A DNA stretch of 64,000 nt from DATJPR01 sp963811705 (GTDB taxonomy: Bacteria > Bacteroidota > Ignavibacteria > UBA10030 > UBA6906), in contig CAWESL010000007.1 of NCBI GenBank assembly GCA_963811705.1, positions 248,001-312,000 on the forward strand, read 5' to 3'. The position numbers and the translations under genes are program-made. Below the pieces are notes generated by a model. The model was given only the letters and a program-made list of their open reading frames with translations. It was not told where the DNA came from and did not search any database. Position 1 is the stretch's first letter. Every line of letters starts with the position of its first letter. Shown in pieces: positions 8,117 through 17,850 of this stretch.

Positions 8117-9670
8117 TCAACGGATCAACAACATCTTCCGTATTGCAGTGTACGAGCCTGCGGTGAGTCTATAAAAGTACACGCCACTTGCAAGGTCCGT
8201 CCCGTCAAAGGCAAACGTATATTTCCCCGCGGGGTACCTGCCATTGGCCAGCGATGCCACCTGACGACCGAGAACGTCGTAGACCACCAGGCGAACATCA
8301 CTGCCCCCTGTCCACTGTCCACTGATGACTGTTTTCGGATTGAACGGGTTCGGGTAGTTTTGGAACAGGTCAAAGGCGAGTGGCGTTTCATCCGACGCAT
8401 CCACAGAAAGGATCTGATCTCCTGTCGTGAAGCTTCCGGTCAGCGAGTACGAACTTGTGCCGCTGTCGTTCACTGCAGAAACGTGCCAGAAGAATTGCGT
8501 ATTCGACGCCAGGGGGCTGAGCCTGGCAACGGTATCAGGAACGGTTGTGTCTGCCACGAGCGATGCAAACTGCCCGTCGGTTGCTACCTGGATGCGATAC
8601 GTAAGCGCAATCTTCGAGGGATGCCACTGGAGAACCGCATTTCTCTGGATCCCGCTGGTGCCGAGTGGCGACGCCAGGACCGGTTTTATGGGAGAAGCCA
8701 GATATCGGCGCAGCCATTGGAGTGCCGGTCGTTCCGTTCCATTTGACCGGAGAAGATATCCGTTTGTCTGCCAAATATACCCCTGTTCATATCCCCACAA
8801 CGTGATCCCGGCGACGCCTGGATTCTCCCAAAATATCGGGAAGTATGTCTGATAGTTCTGCAATTGAATCGAGTCCACCGGTTCATTGATATCGAATTCG
8901 GAGATATACACCGGCAAGCCAAGTGCCGTCAGTCTGTTGAGATTGCTTTGGATTGTGCTGATCGGGTAGATATATCCGCCCGATGTGGCCGCAGGGCTCC
9001 TGAATTCGAAATAGTGCCCTTGAATTCCGATGCCGTCGATAAGGTGCCTGACCTTCAGCGTATCAATGATCCGAATGTAGGTATCGGTAGTCGAATTGCT
9101 CTGGAGGATGTTATAGTCGTTGATCAGCAGCTTCACGCTGGGAAAGAACGCATGCCGGGCCATCGCAAACGAGGCGACGACCCAATCCCAGCCGGTCGCG
9201 CCGGCTCCGCCGAGGGCTGCGGAATACGCCGGCACAGCGTGGAGAGGTTCGTTGACGACGTCAACCAACGAGGTCGATCCGTATCGCGCCCCAATCGTGT
9301 CGATCCATTTCTTGACCTCGGCCCGCTGACTCGCTGTATCCAGCGACGCGATCCATGACGGCTGTTGGTTTCCCCAGACGAGGTTGTGGTGTTTGTACGG
9401 AAACGAGTTGTTCACAGAGAATTGGTAGATGTTGTCAAGCGCGGAGAATGAAAAATTCCCCTGGACTCCTTCGACGCTCCCCCATTTCCCGTCGTTCTCG
9501 GGAGTGACCTGATTGAAGTAGTTCAAGAACGTGGGCCGCATGGTCCCGAGGCTGGAGCCAAGGAATTTCGGTTGCCCCTTCGCAAGCTGCGCAATCGACG
9601 GGGTGGATACTCCAACCATGAACCACCCGAACAGGATTGCTTTCACAATTGTACTGGATGCCTTCACCAT
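8117..9670 (-). CDS. Secreted GH10 endo-beta-1,4-xylanase with sorting domain
   Basis: A 517-residue GH10 xylanase that cleaves internal xylan linkages. Order: signal peptide to about residue 28, GH10 barrel about 30-315, fibronectin-type/Ig-like segment about 325-415, sorting domain about 430-517 (FQNYPNPFNP ... LASGVYFYRLTAG). The acid/base is E141 in DVVNEPLH and the nucleophile E258 in YISEFDIN. The frame stays open upstream to 9952, but that part overlaps the preceding gene and lacks a signal sequence. The ATG at 9670, preceded by AAGGTGG, starts the signal peptide and is preferred. It is the last intact gene of the xylan cluster. The sorting domain implies cell-surface location. Confidence 0.93.
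   Translation of the reverse strand: MVKASSTIVKAILFGWFMVGVSTPSIAQLAKGQPKFLGSSLGTMRPTFLNYFNQVTPENDGKWGSVEGVQGNFSFSALDNIYQFSVNNSFPYKHHNLVWGNQQPSWIASLDTASQRAEVKKWIDTIGARYGSTSLVDVVNEPLHAVPAYSAALGGAGATGWDWVVASFAMARHAFFPSVKLLINDYNILQSNSTTDTYIRIIDTLKVRHLIDGIGIQGHYFEFRSPAATSGGYIYPISTIQSNLNRLTALGLPVYISEFDINEPVDSIQLQNYQTYFPIFWENPGVAGITLWGYEQGYIWQTNGYLLRSNGTERPALQWLRRYLASPIKPVLASPLGTSGIQRNAVLQWHPSKIALTYRIQVATDGQFASLVADTTVPDTVARLSPLASNTQFFWHVSAVNDSGTSSYSLTGSFTTGDQILSVDASDETPLAFDLFQNYPNPFNPKTVISGQWTGGSDVRLVVYDVLGRQVASLANGRYPAGKYTFAFDGTDLASGVYFYRLTAGSYTAIRKMLLIR
8304..8330. repeat. Dispersed CCCTGTCC-type repeat, copy 3
   Basis: CCCTGTCCACTGTCCACTGA lies within the GH10 sorting-domain coding sequence, where it encodes the GQWTGG segment (minus strand). 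It carries a TCCACTG direct repeat and resembles the other two copies. Confidence 0.4.
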
Positions 9671-9678
9671 GAGCCACC

Positions 9679-11586
9679 TTATTGATTCTTTGTTGATTGC
9701 TCCGACGATATTGCCGGAGGGTACGCGCCGACGTAGCCGTTGATGGACGCGGGGGAACGCAACAGCCCCTTGATCTCCGCGGGGATCGCCGCGCCTGCAG
9801 TCGAAGCGGAGAACGTCCCGACCGTTCCGAAGTTGCCGAGCTGACGGCTTCTGAACAATGGGCCGTCGTAGTCCAGCATCGTACGATTCTCGTGTGCGAA
9901 GTCCGGTACGGCCTTTTGTAACTCGGCGAAAGTCCCAAAGCCCGATTGGCATCGGCCGTTCGGCGCAGGGCTCCAGAACATCAGGGGGTACGCACAGTGC
10001 GCAGCCTCGCGCACGGCGATGTTGTTGTCTATCGCCCGAACCTGAGGCCGCGGCAGCCGATCACAAAGCATCGCCAGTTGCCATACAAAGAGGAGCGGGC
10101 GCTGATACGAAGCGTCCCCTGTCAGAAGGTTGTTGACGAATTCGTGCCCATCCCTCTGCTCGACGTCCGGCCCAGTGCTTGCATGCCAGCCGAACCGATC
10201 CCCGGCGGCAACCCGGGCATTCCTCCCAATGCACGCCGTGCTATTGACGAACGTGTTCTGATAGATGCGGACATTTGAACTGTTCAATACCAACATGCCG
10301 TGATCGCAATTCACAAACACGTTGCCGGCACAAATGGCCCCTTTGGAGATTTCGAAAAAGAACCCGTTGTCGCTCGGCCACAGTTGGTCAGTGGCGATGA
10401 CGGGTGTCTTCCTGCCGACATCCTGTACCCAATTGTTCGTGAAGACGCCGTCTACCTCCCCGACGTCGTACCAGATCCCGTTCGAGTGCGGCAGATCGAT
10501 GATCAGATTATCGTTGCAGGTGGCCCGATGACATTGATCGAAAATCTTCACTGCGGCAGGAAAGTATCCGGTGATGTTTTCAATGTTGTTCCGGGTGAAA
10601 ATATTCCCTTCCAGCAACACGTCGGCTGAGCCAATGATATAAACCCCCTCGGTACTCGTGTCGCTTACTTTGCAATGACGCATGGTAAAATGATCGCCGC
10701 GAAAGTACCCGGCGACACGCGAGCAGTAGGATATCGTGCAGTTATCCAGCGTTGCTCCAACGACATCCTTTCCAAAGGTGGATGGGTCGGACAATCCGAC
10801 GGGCTCTTTCCCCTCGATTTCAAGGGCCCGATAGGCATACTGCGTGAAAGTGATACCCCGGATGGTGTACCCCTTGCGATCGGACTGTACGCCGTGACAA
10901 TCCTTCGTCGTCCTGAGTATTGCGCAGTCGTGCGCCGTGAGTTCCACGAGATGCGTTGTCGGGTCAACTCCGATGTACACGTTCCCCGAATCATAATCGA
11001 TGCAGTACGTGTTCGAATCGACTTCTCCTTCCCATCCCACGGCCTGCAGAAACCGTCCGTCGGCGAACACCATGTCGTTGTTGAACCGATAGAGCGGTGT
11101 TGTCTTCCCTTCCCGTTTCCGTGGCCACCAGTCCGCCGGCGACGAAGGGAAAAGGTGCTTCCATTTTGTAACCCATAACCCGTTTCCCAGATTTTCCCAG
11201 TTGGTCGCAACCTCCGTCCCTTTCAGAATCGGTTCTTCATCCGCGTACGGCTGAATCGTGACTCCCTGGTTGAGCTCGAGATTCCCGGTCCGATAGATCC
11301 CTCCCCGCATGACAATGACGTCGCCTGTGCGTACCCTTGCGATCGCGGATGCAATGGAGGTCGGCTTCTCGAGCGATTCACCCGATTGATCTGCCAGCCC
11401 GTCGACGGCGACGTAATAGACCGTCCCTGCCCCCGCGGGAAGCGAGTACGTCTGCCGGACCGGCCCGTACGGTCCTCCCGAGGGTTGAGCGGAAGAGGAG
11501 TCTGCGATCAGGCATGCAACCAGGAACGACACTCGAACCGTTGAGGCGAATCTGGTTTTTAACCAATTCGGAGTTGGAGCGATCAT
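9679..11586 (-). CDS. Secreted right-handed beta-helix protein
   Basis: About 635 residues: a signal peptide, then a region beginning YYVAVDGLADQSGESLEKP and TSIASAIARVRTGDVIVMRGGIY, the typical entry to parallel beta-helix enzymes and binders. Many short Asn-rich turns follow (LLEGNIFTRNN, ICAGNVFVNCDHG, IYQNTFVNS), matching pectate-lyase-like/PbH1 repeats. Proteins of this shape in xylan and pectin loci include GH120 xylosidases, lyases and esterases, but no catalytic motif was recognised, so activity is unassigned. There is no sorting domain, so a periplasmic location is inferred. A GTG at 11631 overlapping the previous stop is an alternative start; the ATG at 11586 gives a better signal peptide. 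Confidence 0.75.
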   Translation of the reverse strand: MIAPTPNWLKTRFASTVRVSFLVACLIADSSSAQPSGGPYGPVRQTYSLPAGAGTVYYVAVDGLADQSGESLEKPTSIASAIARVRTGDVIVMRGGIYRTGNLELNQGVTIQPYADEEPILKGTEVATNWENLGNGLWVTKWKHLFPSSPADWWPRKREGKTTPLYRFNNDMVFADGRFLQAVGWEGEVDSNTYCIDYDSGNVYIGVDPTTHLVELTAHDCAILRTTKDCHGVQSDRKGYTIRGITFTQYAYRALEIEGKEPVGLSDPSTFGKDVVGATLDNCTISYCSRVAGYFRGDHFTMRHCKVSDTSTEGVYIIGSADVLLEGNIFTRNNIENITGYFPAAVKIFDQCHRATCNDNLIIDLPHSNGIWYDVGEVDGVFTNNWVQDVGRKTPVIATDQLWPSDNGFFFEISKGAICAGNVFVNCDHGMLVLNSSNVRIYQNTFVNSTACIGRNARVAAGDRFGWHASTGPDVEQRDGHEFVNNLLTGDASYQRPLLFVWQLAMLCDRLPRPQVRAIDNNIAVREAAHCAYPLMFWSPAPNGRCQSGFGTFAELQKAVPDFAHENRTMLDYDGPLFRSRQLGNFGTVGTFSASTAGAAIPAEIKGLLRSPASINGYVGAYPPAISSEQSTKNQ

Positions 11587-11627
11587 AGCGTGGCCTAGAG
11601 ATGTTGCGTTAGTCCCGGCAGGGAACT

Positions 11628-13328
11628 TCACTTGGTCTCGATCGCAGTTCCCTTGTATGAAAACCGGTCAAACGATGCCCTGTTTGTGCTCGGCGTTCCG
11701 GCGGACGTGGCATACAACGCGTACATGCACCCTACAAATCCGCCCGCGGTCTTTGTGCTGAGAAACGTAGCGTCGACGTCGGCTTTCAATGTCTCCCACG
11801 TCGTTCCATCGAGGGACCAGAGGAAGGAATAGGTAGCGTCGTGAGACTCAATCCGAAGGTGAAGTGGGTGATCAGCTTTCGTGTCGCTCAGATCATGCGA
11901 TGCAAGAAGCGCAAGATTTGCAGGAGGCTCGGCCGCCTTGAAGAGCTGCACAACCTGCCTGCCGTTCACTTCCGACTTGCAGAGGTAGTAGAAATGCGTT
12001 TCATTCTGGAACACCAGCAAGCCCGCCTTCTCTTTTTCGCCGCGCGGCATGAAGTCCAGCACCGTCTGTGCGGAACTCCGCGCATGCGCCTGCCGCCGTC
12101 CAACGAAGCTCGGATTCTCTTTTCCATTGCACGTTTCAGGACGCAACTTCAGCGTAAGGAACCCGGGTCTTTCCTGAAGGCTGTACCATCGCGTGCGAGG
12201 AGCTCTCAGGAATTCCCAGTTCAGATCGAGCCGGGTTTCGTTGAAGTTGTCCGTGTACGCAAAACTCCCGCCATACGGCTGTGACCCGCGTTCGCGACTG
12301 GCAGGGAGAGGATACGGTGACGTCCGGGGAACGACTTCGCCCTTGGGAATGATGAACGGCCACCCGTCTTTCCATGTCACGGGCGCGAGAAACGTTTCCC
12401 TTCCCGTGTTGAAGAAGTCGTGCGCGTAAGGCTGACACCCGAGAAAGACCGCCCACCACGTCCCGTGTTGCGTCTCAACAAAATCCGCGTGTCCGGTGCA
12501 GGTAATCGGATCAGCTCTTTCCGGGCTCAGGTCCCTCTGCGTCAGGATCGGGTTCTGAGCGTACGGCGTGTAAGGGCCTTCGACGCGCTCGCTCCGGAAC
12601 ACCACTTCCGAGTGATCCTCCGCCGTTCCCCCTTCCGCCGCGATCAGGTAGTACCGACCATCGACCTTGAAGATATGGGGGCCTTCAATCCAGACGGGCT
12701 TCATCGCGATGTTCGTCCCCCCGTTGACCAGGATTCGCTCGTCATCCCGTACCGTCGCCTTCGCCATGTCGAACCCCCTCATCCGGATCGTTCGATGTCC
12801 GGGATACAACGGGGTATTCTCGGGCGCCTCACTGTTGTAGACAATGTATGCCTTCCCGTCGTCGTCAAAGAAGAGCGACGGATCGATTCCTGATACCTGG
12901 GGAAGCCACACAGGTTTTGACCAGGGGCCGGCAGGATTGGCGCTGGTCACGACGAAATTGCCACCCCCGTCGACAAAGGTGCACGTAACATAGAAGAGTC
13001 CGTTGTGGTATCGTATTGCTGGCGCGAAGATTCCGCGCGACACGCCAAGACTGTCATACTTCAGCTCGTCCGGTTTGTCGATGCAATATCCGATGAGCCG
13101 CCAGTGAACAAGATCTCTACTGTGGAATACCGGAATGCCCGGATAGTATGCGAACGTGGAATTCACCAGATAATAGTCGTCGTTCACCCTGCAAATGCTC
13201 GGGTCCGGATAAAATCCTGCAAGGATGGGGTTCGTGTATTCCTCCTGTGGCTCCATCGACTTCGCCTGCATGGGAAGCATAAGCGAAAGGACAGACGAGA
13301 GCATTGCAACCACTATCAGCATGATCAA
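11628..13328 (-). CDS. GH43 beta-xylosidase/alpha-L-arabinofuranosidase
   Basis: A 566-residue exported GH43 enzyme. After a signal peptide (about 1-23), the five-bladed propeller starts with NPILAGFYPDPSICR, where D42 is the candidate base. GIDPSLFFDDDG holds the pKa-modulating Asp and WIEGPHIFK the acid Glu. A concanavalin-like C-terminal domain begins near DNFNETRLDLNWEFLR, the arrangement of xylan-active GH43 enzymes. It should remove arabinose or xylose from arabinoxylan oligomers. The linker between the domains contains the unusual insert SPYPLPASRERGSQP, which looks like a translated dispersed repeat. No sorting domain, so probably periplasmic. Confidence 0.9.
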   Translation of the reverse strand: MIMLIVVAMLSSVLSLMLPMQAKSMEPQEEYTNPILAGFYPDPSICRVNDDYYLVNSTFAYYPGIPVFHSRDLVHWRLIGYCIDKPDELKYDSLGVSRGIFAPAIRYHNGLFYVTCTFVDGGGNFVVTSANPAGPWSKPVWLPQVSGIDPSLFFDDDGKAYIVYNSEAPENTPLYPGHRTIRMRGFDMAKATVRDDERILVNGGTNIAMKPVWIEGPHIFKVDGRYYLIAAEGGTAEDHSEVVFRSERVEGPYTPYAQNPILTQRDLSPERADPITCTGHADFVETQHGTWWAVFLGCQPYAHDFFNTGRETFLAPVTWKDGWPFIIPKGEVVPRTSPYPLPASRERGSQPYGGSFAYTDNFNETRLDLNWEFLRAPRTRWYSLQERPGFLTLKLRPETCNGKENPSFVGRRQAHARSSAQTVLDFMPRGEKEKAGLLVFQNETHFYYLCKSEVNGRQVVQLFKAAEPPANLALLASHDLSDTKADHPLHLRIESHDATYSFLWSLDGTTWETLKADVDATFLSTKTAGGFVGCMYALYATSAGTPSTNRASFDRFSYKGTAIETK

Positions 13329-13382
13329 TTCCTTTCGTGTGACTATCGTTCCGATTCGAAGGGTGATGCGGACAGCACCTCT

Positions 13383-14840
13383 CTATTTGAATTGGCTTGC
13401 GGCAAAATCCAAAAAATACGGCCAGTTCGGCCCCACCGTGTGTCCGTCAGAATGCTGGCGAAAGGCGAGAGTTCCGCTGACGAGAGACGTCTCGATCGGC
13501 GGCATCGTTCCGGTCCCCAGGTCGCGCCGGCCCAATAAGGAATAGACCGGCCCGGCCGCCACCGCTGCCATGAATTGCCCACGATCATCTACCCATCGAC
13601 CTTCGACTTCGGGCGAACCACAGCTGATGAACACCGGCCGCGGAGCACACAGGGCGATGAGTTCATGCGAATCCACATGGAGCGCCTCCGGAGACGAAGC
13701 ATACTTCATGAAGTTGCCCGCGAACCAGTGGTATTCACCCGAGGAGCAGATATTCCCCATCGATTCACCGAAGTCTCTTCGATAGAGAGCCGCTCCGCCT
13801 TTGCCTGAGGACGCGACAAGAACAATGGCGAACCGGAGCTCGCTGGCCATGGTCAGCAGAACCGCCTTCCCGTACCGGGAAACGCCTTCGATTGCCACTC
13901 TCCGGGCGTCAATGGAATGGTCGGTCTCGAAATAGTCCAGTACCCGACTTGCCCCCCAAGCCCACGCCCGCAACGCGCCCCAATCATCCGGCTTCGGAAC
14001 TCGGCCCTTGTTGACAAGGCCGATAATTCCTTCCGTAAGCCCTGCCGCATTATCGGGTTGTACCGAAGTCGGGACATAGACAGCGTACCCCCATCCTTTT
14101 TGAAGGACCTGTTCCTGCCAGGTCGGGCCCTGGGATTTGGGCATTCCCGGGAAAGTGAATCCGGGCGGAAAGACGAAGCCGAATTCCATGATGATCGGGA
14201 CGGGATGCGCGGCGACAGCCGGAACCGTGACGGTCAATTGAATGTCCACCGTAATGTTCGGATCGGAGGAGTTGTCAACGTGACCGTTGACATCCTTCAC
14301 GACAACGCGCGTAGTGCCGACAGTGGTGTCTTTGGAACTCACGACGGTCCAATGGACCGGAGGAACCCTTTCCGGCACCTTCCCAAAGATCTCGTCGTCA
14401 AATTGACGTTGGAGCTCCGGTCGTCGCGCGCCCCACCACATCGCCGAGTCGGCAACCCTCCGCCCATCTTCCATTCGGAGCGGATCGGGCAAATTGGAAT
14501 GCGGATTCGCGCGCGCTTCATCGTAGTTGTTCCAGGTCCCCCAGGGCGATCTGACGTACGTGTTCCCCGCACTGTCGTTCCAATTGGAAGATCCTTTCTT
14601 CTGAAACGTGTCCCGCGGACGATTGGGATCATCAGCAGTGGGAGGCAATGCGGACGGGAGTTTGATCCCGAGAAGCTCAATCATCTGTTTCCAGTGCTCA
14701 TCCGATTCCCGTCCAATTCGCGTGAAGTATGCGGTACGCTCTTCCGCAGTCATCTGAAAAGGATTTTTCGACTGACCATACCCCTCCCGACCCATCAGGA
14801 TCAAGAGTATGAACAGCAGGGGTGGGCTCTTTTTCATCAT
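13383..14840 (-). CDS. CE15 4-O-methyl-glucuronoyl methylesterase
   Basis: A 485-residue exported carbohydrate esterase family 15 protein. CE15 cleaves the ester between glucuronate side chains of xylan and lignin alcohols. The Ser motif is GVSRYGK (S321), the CE15 GCSRxGK with Val replacing the Cys used in a disulfide by fungal enzymes. SSGKGGAALYRRDFGE, the CAPRPVFISCGSPE segment and the catalytic His in HSDGHTVGPNWPYF follow. The start at 14840 has AAAGGAG 8 bp upstream inside the end of the GH115 gene, which suggests translational coupling; the longer open frame adds no signal sequence. CE15 next to GH115 marks glucuronoxylan as the target. Confidence 0.92.
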   Translation of the reverse strand: MMKKSPPLLFILLILMGREGYGQSKNPFQMTAEERTAYFTRIGRESDEHWKQMIELLGIKLPSALPPTADDPNRPRDTFQKKGSSNWNDSAGNTYVRSPWGTWNNYDEARANPHSNLPDPLRMEDGRRVADSAMWWGARRPELQRQFDDEIFGKVPERVPPVHWTVVSSKDTTVGTTRVVVKDVNGHVDNSSDPNITVDIQLTVTVPAVAAHPVPIIMEFGFVFPPGFTFPGMPKSQGPTWQEQVLQKGWGYAVYVPTSVQPDNAAGLTEGIIGLVNKGRVPKPDDWGALRAWAWGASRVLDYFETDHSIDARRVAIEGVSRYGKAVLLTMASELRFAIVLVASSGKGGAALYRRDFGESMGNICSSGEYHWFAGNFMKYASSPEALHVDSHELIALCAPRPVFISCGSPEVEGRWVDDRGQFMAAVAAGPVYSLLGRRDLGTGTMPPIETSLVSGTLAFRQHSDGHTVGPNWPYFLDFAASQFK

Positions 14841-14841
14841 T

Positions 14842-17838
14842 TCATTTACTCCTTTCCAACCGATGATAGCTTTCCGGCGGGCCGAGATAGCTCGGGCGGA
14901 CATTCCCGACGCTCACGACCACCTTTTCGAGCACGACCTCAGGATCCACCATCCAGATCTTCAAGGTGTGATAGCCGGGCGTTGTGATCCGATGTGTTGA
15001 ACGGCTGATCTGGCCATTGTTCTCCACAAGTCGCTCCCAGATGCTGTTTCCGTTCTGGGCGCTGAACGACTTCGGAAGAAGAGAGACAACCTGAGGGTGT
15101 TCCGCGTCAAAGGAGACTCCGTATCGGACACCTCTGTCGGGGTCGAAGTTCAGCGAGGGACCGAAATACCCCTGCACGTCGACGTTCCCTGTGTCGAGCA
15201 GATACATGCGATATTCGAGGCACGAACAGTTTCTTCCGGGCTCTAAGGGTGGAGAATTGATGGGAAGTGTGGCTCGCATCCCGGAGAGTGTGTGTCCATA
15301 GCCCTCGACTTTGATCCATCTGCCTGGGCCGATTTCCGATCTTTTGGTGAAGTGTTCCGCCGCCATTGACACGTAACCTTCACCCTCGAGGAATCCGCGC
15401 AATGTGGCCGTCACAGCAGATGGCGGAAGAGAGGTCTTCACAAGAACCGCGACTTCTTTGTCAGCTCCCTTGATAACGACCGTCCCGATCTCACCACTGC
15501 TTCGCACTTTAGCCCAATCGATGCTCACCCAGATTCGGTTCTGGAGATTGACGGTCCCCGCCGGCTGGTCGATCCTCATCCAGGGTCGATCACCAACGGC
15601 GATGTAGGAAAACGGTTTCTTTCCCCTGTTGAATATTTCGATCGAATGACGGCGACCATTGAACGGATCGAACAACGGAAGCGCGGGGACCTGTTCAGAG
15701 CCCGGCCAGGAATCCTGCGACCCTTCCACGGCCACGCCCATCGCCGCCGAATCGGGCACGGTCAAATCCACGAGGGGGATTGCCTGAAGGCTGTTTGTCG
15801 GTGGATCGGCCCACGTAGTATAGCCGAGATGTGTTTGGTCCATGAAATGATCCCACTTCCCCCCGGCCAACGTGCGATTGAAATAACCCATAAGTGCCGT
15901 ATCGCTCGAGAAGAGCGCCCGTGTCCGGTCTGCCATCGATGTGGTGATCGCCCTCCCCTGCTTCGCATACAATGCATTCAATCCTGCAGAATAATAGAGC
16001 TCGTTCACGATGGACGAGGCCTGCGTTGGAAACAGGACAAGCTCGAAGAATGCGTCTTGTTGATTCTTCGGCAGGTCCGCTGAGATCGTCTCCGCTTTGC
16101 TGGTCAGGGCTGCGAAATCCTTCACCACCCTTTCCGCTTCCTGATAGTTGACGAGACTATAGGTGTTTGGACTCAGGAGTTCAGGTTTCCGTCTGCCATT
16201 GTATTTGGTATACGACTCAAGGATTTGTGCGATCCCGTCGGCGTGTTTGCCTCCAAATTCTCTTGCCGCCCACTGCCGCGTGTAATCGTCGATGTTCGAA
16301 TTCGTCCATCGACCTGTATTCCAGGCCAGGTCCATGAAATATTCCATCGGCAGCTCATATCCCTTGAAATGGCCGACGTTGACAATCCAGATGCGGTCCG
16401 CGCCGTATTTCTTGGCGAGCGACATTTGTTCCCAGATCTTGGGCAGCGGATTGGTATTGACCCATTGATAGCTCCTGGGTCCCCCGTGGTAGTCAAAATG
16501 ATAGTAGATGCCGGCACCGCCGCTCCGCTTGCGTTCATCAGCCGTCGGCAGCCGCCGGATGTTACCCCAATTGTCGTCGGGCCACAGGATGGTAACATCA
16601 TCGGGGACGCGCATACCGGCATTGTAGAAGTCAAGCACCTCCTTATACGGGCACCAGAGCTGGGGAATCTTCGTCGCATCCGGATTCATTTCTTCCGACA
16701 GGATCTTTCGTTGCACCGTAACGATATCCTTCAGGAGCGCCATGTTTTCTTCCGGCCCACCGGGGGCCATCGGCGTATCGTTTGCCCCTCGGAGCCCTAT
16801 CGTGATGATGCTTTCATAGCGTTTGTTCCGCCGGATCCCTTCGCGCCAGAAATTCTGCAGGGTGTCCGGGTATTTGGCGTAGTTCCAGGTGCCGAGCGAG
16901 CTCAGGTATCTCCTGTCCCACTCCTTTTGCGCGCGCAACATCGGCTCCTGGTGCGAGGTCCCCATGACAATCCCCAGTTCGTCCGCGAGGCGTGCGTTGA
17001 GCGAATCGTCCTCGTTGAACGCATTGTTCCACATGGCCGGCCAGAGATAGTTCGCCTTGAGCCGGAGGAGGAGCTCGAAGATCCGCCCATAGAAGACATG
17101 GCCATAGTTGGCGACGTCGGGAGGAACAGGCGGGTCTGTACGCACCGTGGCGGACCCGTATTTTGCCGCGACCCATTTTGTCAGGGCCGGGTATTCGTCG
17201 TTCAGAAAAATCCCGCGGTATTTCACGGAGGGAGGGCCATCACGGTGAGAGCCCGGCGTTATGCAAAGGTCGGAATGATGTTTGACCGGCACGTCGGCCC
17301 ACCAATACCACGGCGATACACCGATGCGTTCTGAAATGCGAAAAAGCGCATACATGGTCCCGCGCTTGTCGCTCCCGACAACAACAAGAGCGCGATCAAC
17401 CCCGGGAACCGGGTTCGCAACCTGCACGATGAGAGACGATTCCCATTTCCCCGCGATCCCTGAGACGTCGATCTTCTTCCTTCGGACCAGAGCGTCAATG
17501 ACCGGGTTCCTCCCGAGCGTGCCAACCAGAACCACCGCTTTCGCGTCGGGCACAACGTCGATGCAGATTTCCGGACGGCTGCCGCAGACGGAATCAAGGT
17601 CGTTTTGAAACAGCGAAAGCACCCGGAGGACGCCCGGGTAATCCCCGGCGCTCGCGCACAGGGGGACAGGCTTTCCCGAGGCCGCGAGAGGGAATCCTCC
17701 ATGGGAAATCTCGAAGCGCACAAATGGTTCACCACCGATGGCGAAGGCCTTCCCGGCATATGCCGAGAAAAGGAGAACCAGCGAAACGACGAATGGCAAA
17801 TACGGTGCCGGGGGTCGGGAGGGGCTTGGACGATTCAT
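14842..17838 (-). CDS. GH115 xylan alpha-1,2-(4-O-methyl)-glucuronidase
   Basis: A 998-residue exported GH115 enzyme, normal length. GH115 removes 4-O-methyl-glucuronate from internal and terminal xylosyl units of xylan. Family stretches are KYRGIFLNDEYPALTKWV, the RLKANYLWPAMWNNAFNEDD segment, GIVMGTSHQEPMLRA, TILWPDDNWGNIRRLP, and YYHFDYHGGPRSYQW. The C-terminal part contains the linker helices and a beta-sandwich ending near SYHRLERSK. The signal peptide covers about residues 1-33. It sits 12 bp after the GH8 stop, in an operon with CE15. No sorting domain, consistent with action on imported oligosaccharides in the periplasm. Confidence 0.95.
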   Translation of the reverse strand: MNRPSPSRPPAPYLPFVVSLVLLFSAYAGKAFAIGGEPFVRFEISHGGFPLAASGKPVPLCASAGDYPGVLRVLSLFQNDLDSVCGSRPEICIDVVPDAKAVVLVGTLGRNPVIDALVRRKKIDVSGIAGKWESSLIVQVANPVPGVDRALVVVGSDKRGTMYALFRISERIGVSPWYWWADVPVKHHSDLCITPGSHRDGPPSVKYRGIFLNDEYPALTKWVAAKYGSATVRTDPPVPPDVANYGHVFYGRIFELLLRLKANYLWPAMWNNAFNEDDSLNARLADELGIVMGTSHQEPMLRAQKEWDRRYLSSLGTWNYAKYPDTLQNFWREGIRRNKRYESIITIGLRGANDTPMAPGGPEENMALLKDIVTVQRKILSEEMNPDATKIPQLWCPYKEVLDFYNAGMRVPDDVTILWPDDNWGNIRRLPTADERKRSGGAGIYYHFDYHGGPRSYQWVNTNPLPKIWEQMSLAKKYGADRIWIVNVGHFKGYELPMEYFMDLAWNTGRWTNSNIDDYTRQWAAREFGGKHADGIAQILESYTKYNGRRKPELLSPNTYSLVNYQEAERVVKDFAALTSKAETISADLPKNQQDAFFELVLFPTQASSIVNELYYSAGLNALYAKQGRAITTSMADRTRALFSSDTALMGYFNRTLAGGKWDHFMDQTHLGYTTWADPPTNSLQAIPLVDLTVPDSAAMGVAVEGSQDSWPGSEQVPALPLFDPFNGRRHSIEIFNRGKKPFSYIAVGDRPWMRIDQPAGTVNLQNRIWVSIDWAKVRSSGEIGTVVIKGADKEVAVLVKTSLPPSAVTATLRGFLEGEGYVSMAAEHFTKRSEIGPGRWIKVEGYGHTLSGMRATLPINSPPLEPGRNCSCLEYRMYLLDTGNVDVQGYFGPSLNFDPDRGVRYGVSFDAEHPQVVSLLPKSFSAQNGNSIWERLVENNGQISRSTHRITTPGYHTLKIWMVDPEVVLEKVVVSVGNVRPSYLGPPESYHRLERSK

Positions 17839-17850
17839 CGTGGACCTCGT

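Noticed and set aside
9671..9952. N-terminal extension of the first GH10
   Set aside because: The extension overlaps the upstream beta-helix gene in another frame, and the signal peptide starts at 9670.
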